Below are positions 61,932 to 64,000 of a stretch of 64,000 nucleotides of DNA, piece by piece. The notes under the pieces are model-generated. The model had not been told where the DNA came from, searched no databases, and was given only the letters and a program-made list of their open reading frames with translations. The stretch is from Roseovarius sp. 217 (GTDB lineage: Bacteria; Pseudomonadota; Alphaproteobacteria; Rhodobacterales; Rhodobacteraceae): the NCBI RefSeq assembly GCF_000152845.1, contig NZ_CH902584.1, positions 2,037,815 to 2,101,814 on the forward strand, written 5' to 3'. A program made the translations under genes and the position numbers. How positions within the stretch are numbered: position 1 is the first letter of the stretch; each line of letters opens with the position of its first letter.

Positions 61932-62806
61932 TCCGGCGCAGTCCCTGACCGCAGATAGTCAAAGAATTCGCTGTCCGGTGTCATAACCATCGACGAATTG
62001 CCCCCGGTCAGCGCCTTTTCATAGGCTTCGAGCGAGCGGTAAAAGGCGTAGAACTCGGGGTCCTGACCATAGGCCTCGGCATAGATTGCGCTGCGTTCCG
62101 CATCTGCCTCGCCTCGGATCACCTGCGCTTCGCGCTCGGCATCCGACAGCGTTTCGGTCACAGTCCGATCCGCCAGGGCGCGCACCCGCTGCGCCGCCTC
62201 ATTACCACGGGCGATCTCATCGGCGGCTTCGCGCTCGCGCTCGGCCCGCATCCGGGCAAAGGTCGCCTCCAGGTTCTGCTCGGGCAGGTTGGTCTGCTTG
62301 AGACGCACGTCCACCACGTCAAGACCCAGCCCCTCGGCGCTGCGCTGCGCCTGCCGTTGAATGCGGCGCATCAACTCGCGGCGATCCTCTGAGAGGATGG
62401 TGTCCGACGTCACCTGATCGGCACCCAGAACTTCACGAATCTGCGCGTTCAGGATCGACGACAGCCGGTCCTCGGCCACGCGGATACCGCCCACGCCGAC
62501 CGCCTGCCGGAACTGCACTACATCGCGGATGCGGTAGCGGGCAAAGGCATCGACCACCAGCCGGCGGTCATCCGAGGGCGTCACCTCGATCGTGTCGGTA
62601 TCGAGCGACAGAATCCGGTCGTCATAGCGCACGACCTCCTGAATGAACGGGATCTTGAACGACAGGCCCGGCTCTTCCTTCACGGATTTGATCTGACCGA
62701 ATTGCAGCACCAATGCCTTTTCGCGCTCATCCACCACAAAGACCGAGGACAGACCCAAAAAGCCCAGGATGACCACAACGGGGATTAGAAATTTTGTATT
62801 GCCCAT
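61928..62806 (-). CDS. hflC: HflC, FtsH protease modulator
   Basis: The 292-residue protein has an N-terminal membrane anchor (FLIPVVVILGFLGLSSVFVV), a SPFH/Band 7 domain (VVDEREKALVLQFGQIKSVK and EPGLSFKIPFIQEVVRYDDR), and a long coiled-coil region (ARMRAEREREAADEIARGNE). With HflK it forms a large periplasmic cage around FtsH and limits membrane-protein degradation. It lies 4 bp after hflK. Confidence 0.95.
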   Translation of the reverse strand: MGNTKFLIPVVVILGFLGLSSVFVVDEREKALVLQFGQIKSVKEEPGLSFKIPFIQEVVRYDDRILSLDTDTIEVTPSDDRRLVVDAFARYRIRDVVQFRQAVGVGGIRVAEDRLSSILNAQIREVLGADQVTSDTILSEDRRELMRRIQRQAQRSAEGLGLDVVDVRLKQTNLPEQNLEATFARMRAEREREAADEIARGNEAAQRVRALADRTVTETLSDAEREAQVIRGEADAERSAIYAEAYGQDPEFYAFYRSLEAYEKALTGGNSSMVMTPDSEFFDYLRSGTAPE

Positions 62807-62810
62807 GATC

Positions 62811-63959
62811 TCAGTTCCCCTCGCTGGTGGTATTGCGGCGCAGCTCGTTCAGCGGCAGATAGGGCACGACGCCATTGCCGCCGCCTTCGGTCCCCACGAT
62901 CGAACTGTCGAGGATGGTCTTGTCGATATCGCCCAGAACCCGCTCCATCGTCTCGAGATAGAGACGCTTGCGCGTGACGTCCTGTGCTTTGGAATATTCC
63001 GTCAGAACCGACGTGAACCGGCTCGCGTCACCCTGCGCTTCGTTGACCACGCGGGCGCGGTAGCCCTCTGAATCCTCAAGAATTTGCGCGGCCTGACCAC
63101 GCGCTTCGGCGAGGGCCCGGTTGGCGTAGGCATCCGCCTGCCGTTGCAGCCTGTCGCGCTCCTGCTCGGCGGCCTGCACCTCGCGGAAGCTGTCAATCAC
63201 CTCGTTCGGCGGATCCGCCTTGTCGAGGTTGACCCGAACGATCCGGATACCGCTGTCATATTCATCCAAGGATTCCTGAATGTTCTGCATCGCCGTATCC
63301 GCGATGATCCCACGATCCCGGTTGAGGATCGGCGCAAGGTTCGACGCGGCGATGATCTCGCGCATCACCGATTCCGACACGGCCTGCACCGTCAGTTGCG
63401 GATCGCGGATATTGAACAACAGCTTGCCGGGATCAGAGATATTCCACACCACCTGAAACCCGATATCGACGATATTGGCATCCGTCGTCAGCATGAGACC
63501 CTCTTCGCGCGCGCCGGTGCTGCGGCCAACGTCTTCGGTCCGTTCCGACGTCACATTGACGATCTCTGCCGTGACCAGCGGCCAAGGGGCAAAGTTCAGA
63601 CCCGGATTGCCGGTCTTGTAATATTCACCCAGAAACAATTCGACCGATTGCTCCTCCGGCTTGACCGTGTAAACGCTGGCAAAGACCCAGAGCGCCACAG
63701 CCCCCAACACAGCCAGACCAACCGTGCCCTTGCCGAATTGTGGCCCGTCGCCGGTGCCGTTGCCCCGGTTGCCGCCGCCACGCCCGCCCATCAGAACGCG
63801 AAGCTGATCCTGACCCTTGCGCACCAATGCGTCGATTTCAGGCAGTTGCGGTCCTCCCTCGGGGGGGCGCTTTCCACCCCCTGTGTTGCGGTCGCGGTCA
63901 TCGCCGCCACCGCCCGAATTTCCGCCGCCGCCCCACGGGCCGCCAGAGTTTCCAGCCAT
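62811..63959 (-). CDS. hflK: HflK, FtsH protease modulator
   Basis: The 382-residue protein begins with a Gly/Asn-rich cytoplasmic tail (MAGNSGGPWGGGGNSGGGGD), then LPEIDALVRKGQDQLRVLMG, a membrane helix (GLAVLGAVALWVFASVYTVK), a Band 7 domain (GEYYKTGNPGLNFAPWPLVT) and a coiled coil (QAAEQERDRLQRQADAYANR). It pairs with HflC. The first 41 bases upstream (63960-64000) are within the window, but no promoter is evident. Confidence 0.95.
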   Translation of the reverse strand: MAGNSGGPWGGGGNSGGGGDDRDRNTGGGKRPPEGGPQLPEIDALVRKGQDQLRVLMGGRGGGNRGNGTGDGPQFGKGTVGLAVLGAVALWVFASVYTVKPEEQSVELFLGEYYKTGNPGLNFAPWPLVTAEIVNVTSERTEDVGRSTGAREEGLMLTTDANIVDIGFQVVWNISDPGKLLFNIRDPQLTVQAVSESVMREIIAASNLAPILNRDRGIIADTAMQNIQESLDEYDSGIRIVRVNLDKADPPNEVIDSFREVQAAEQERDRLQRQADAYANRALAEARGQAAQILEDSEGYRARVVNEAQGDASRFTSVLTEYSKAQDVTRKRLYLETMERVLGDIDKTILDSSIVGTEGGGNGVVPYLPLNELRRNTTSEGN

Positions 63960-64000
63960 ACGTATGTCTTCCCTTGTTGTCCTGCCGCTCCCGGCTTGGT

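Overview
The window looks like a GC-rich alphaproteobacterial chromosome of the Roseobacter group (Rhodobacteraceae). Evidence: an EcfG/NepR general-stress locus, a carnitine dehydrogenase-thioesterase fusion beside a BKACE gene, the leuS-lptE-holA and hflK-hflC-degP gene orders, a DUF3576 lipoprotein, and GGATATTT-type extragenic repeats. Names rest on motifs and gene order read by eye; no database search was run.

Layout. 1-4.1 kb: the end of nepR, the general-stress sigma factor ecfG and a membrane HisKA_2 histidine kinase, then three genes (entericidin-like lipoprotein, exoD, secreted unknown), each preceded by a sequence matching GGAAC-N16-CGTT, the EcfG promoter consensus. 4.42-15.93 kb: a genomic island in the 3' end of tRNA-Lys. 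A 33-bp exact repeat of the tRNA 3' end marks both ends, and a decayed tyrosine recombinase sits beside the intact tRNA. Cargo: a 905-residue VCBS-type surface protein, an AraC regulator, an outer-membrane barrel, a small periplasmic protein, a 49-codon frame missed by normal length cut-offs, a PpiC foldase, a HupE/UreJ-type permease and a secreted PHP-like DUF3604 metalloenzyme.

16-29.5 kb: housekeeping genes dapF, mtaB, dapC, ftsK, lolA, a transglycosylase-like lipoprotein, hspQ, a gamma-glutamyltransferase, an RsbW/STAS pair, a thiolase, a GNAT enzyme and free-methionine-sulfoxide reductase. 29.5-38.1 kb: a carnitine/betaine catabolic cluster (CaiD, NDP-forming CoA ligase, acyl-CoA dehydrogenase, carnitine dehydrogenase-thioesterase, SDR, BKACE) divergent from a GlxA/CdhR-type regulator. 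38.1-40.1 kb: an ECF sigma, a putative anti-sigma, a CnrR/Spy-like sensor and a four-EF-hand periplasmic protein. 40.3-52.3 kb: DUF983, NUDIX, EamA transporter, prs, DsbA-like isomerase, hydrolase, a large SGNH/RTX secreted protein, YkuD, YggS, DUF3576, a CDF transporter with divergent MerR regulator, and a glycosyltransferase. 52.4-64 kb: leuS (with a compositionally foreign segment just before KMSKS), lptE, holA, a GST, a flavoprotein, MscS and the degP-DUF2065-hflC-hflK operon.

The best candidates for something undescribed are the PpiC-HupE-DUF3604 module on the island, the foreign leuS segment, and the EF-hand/ECF sigma circuit.
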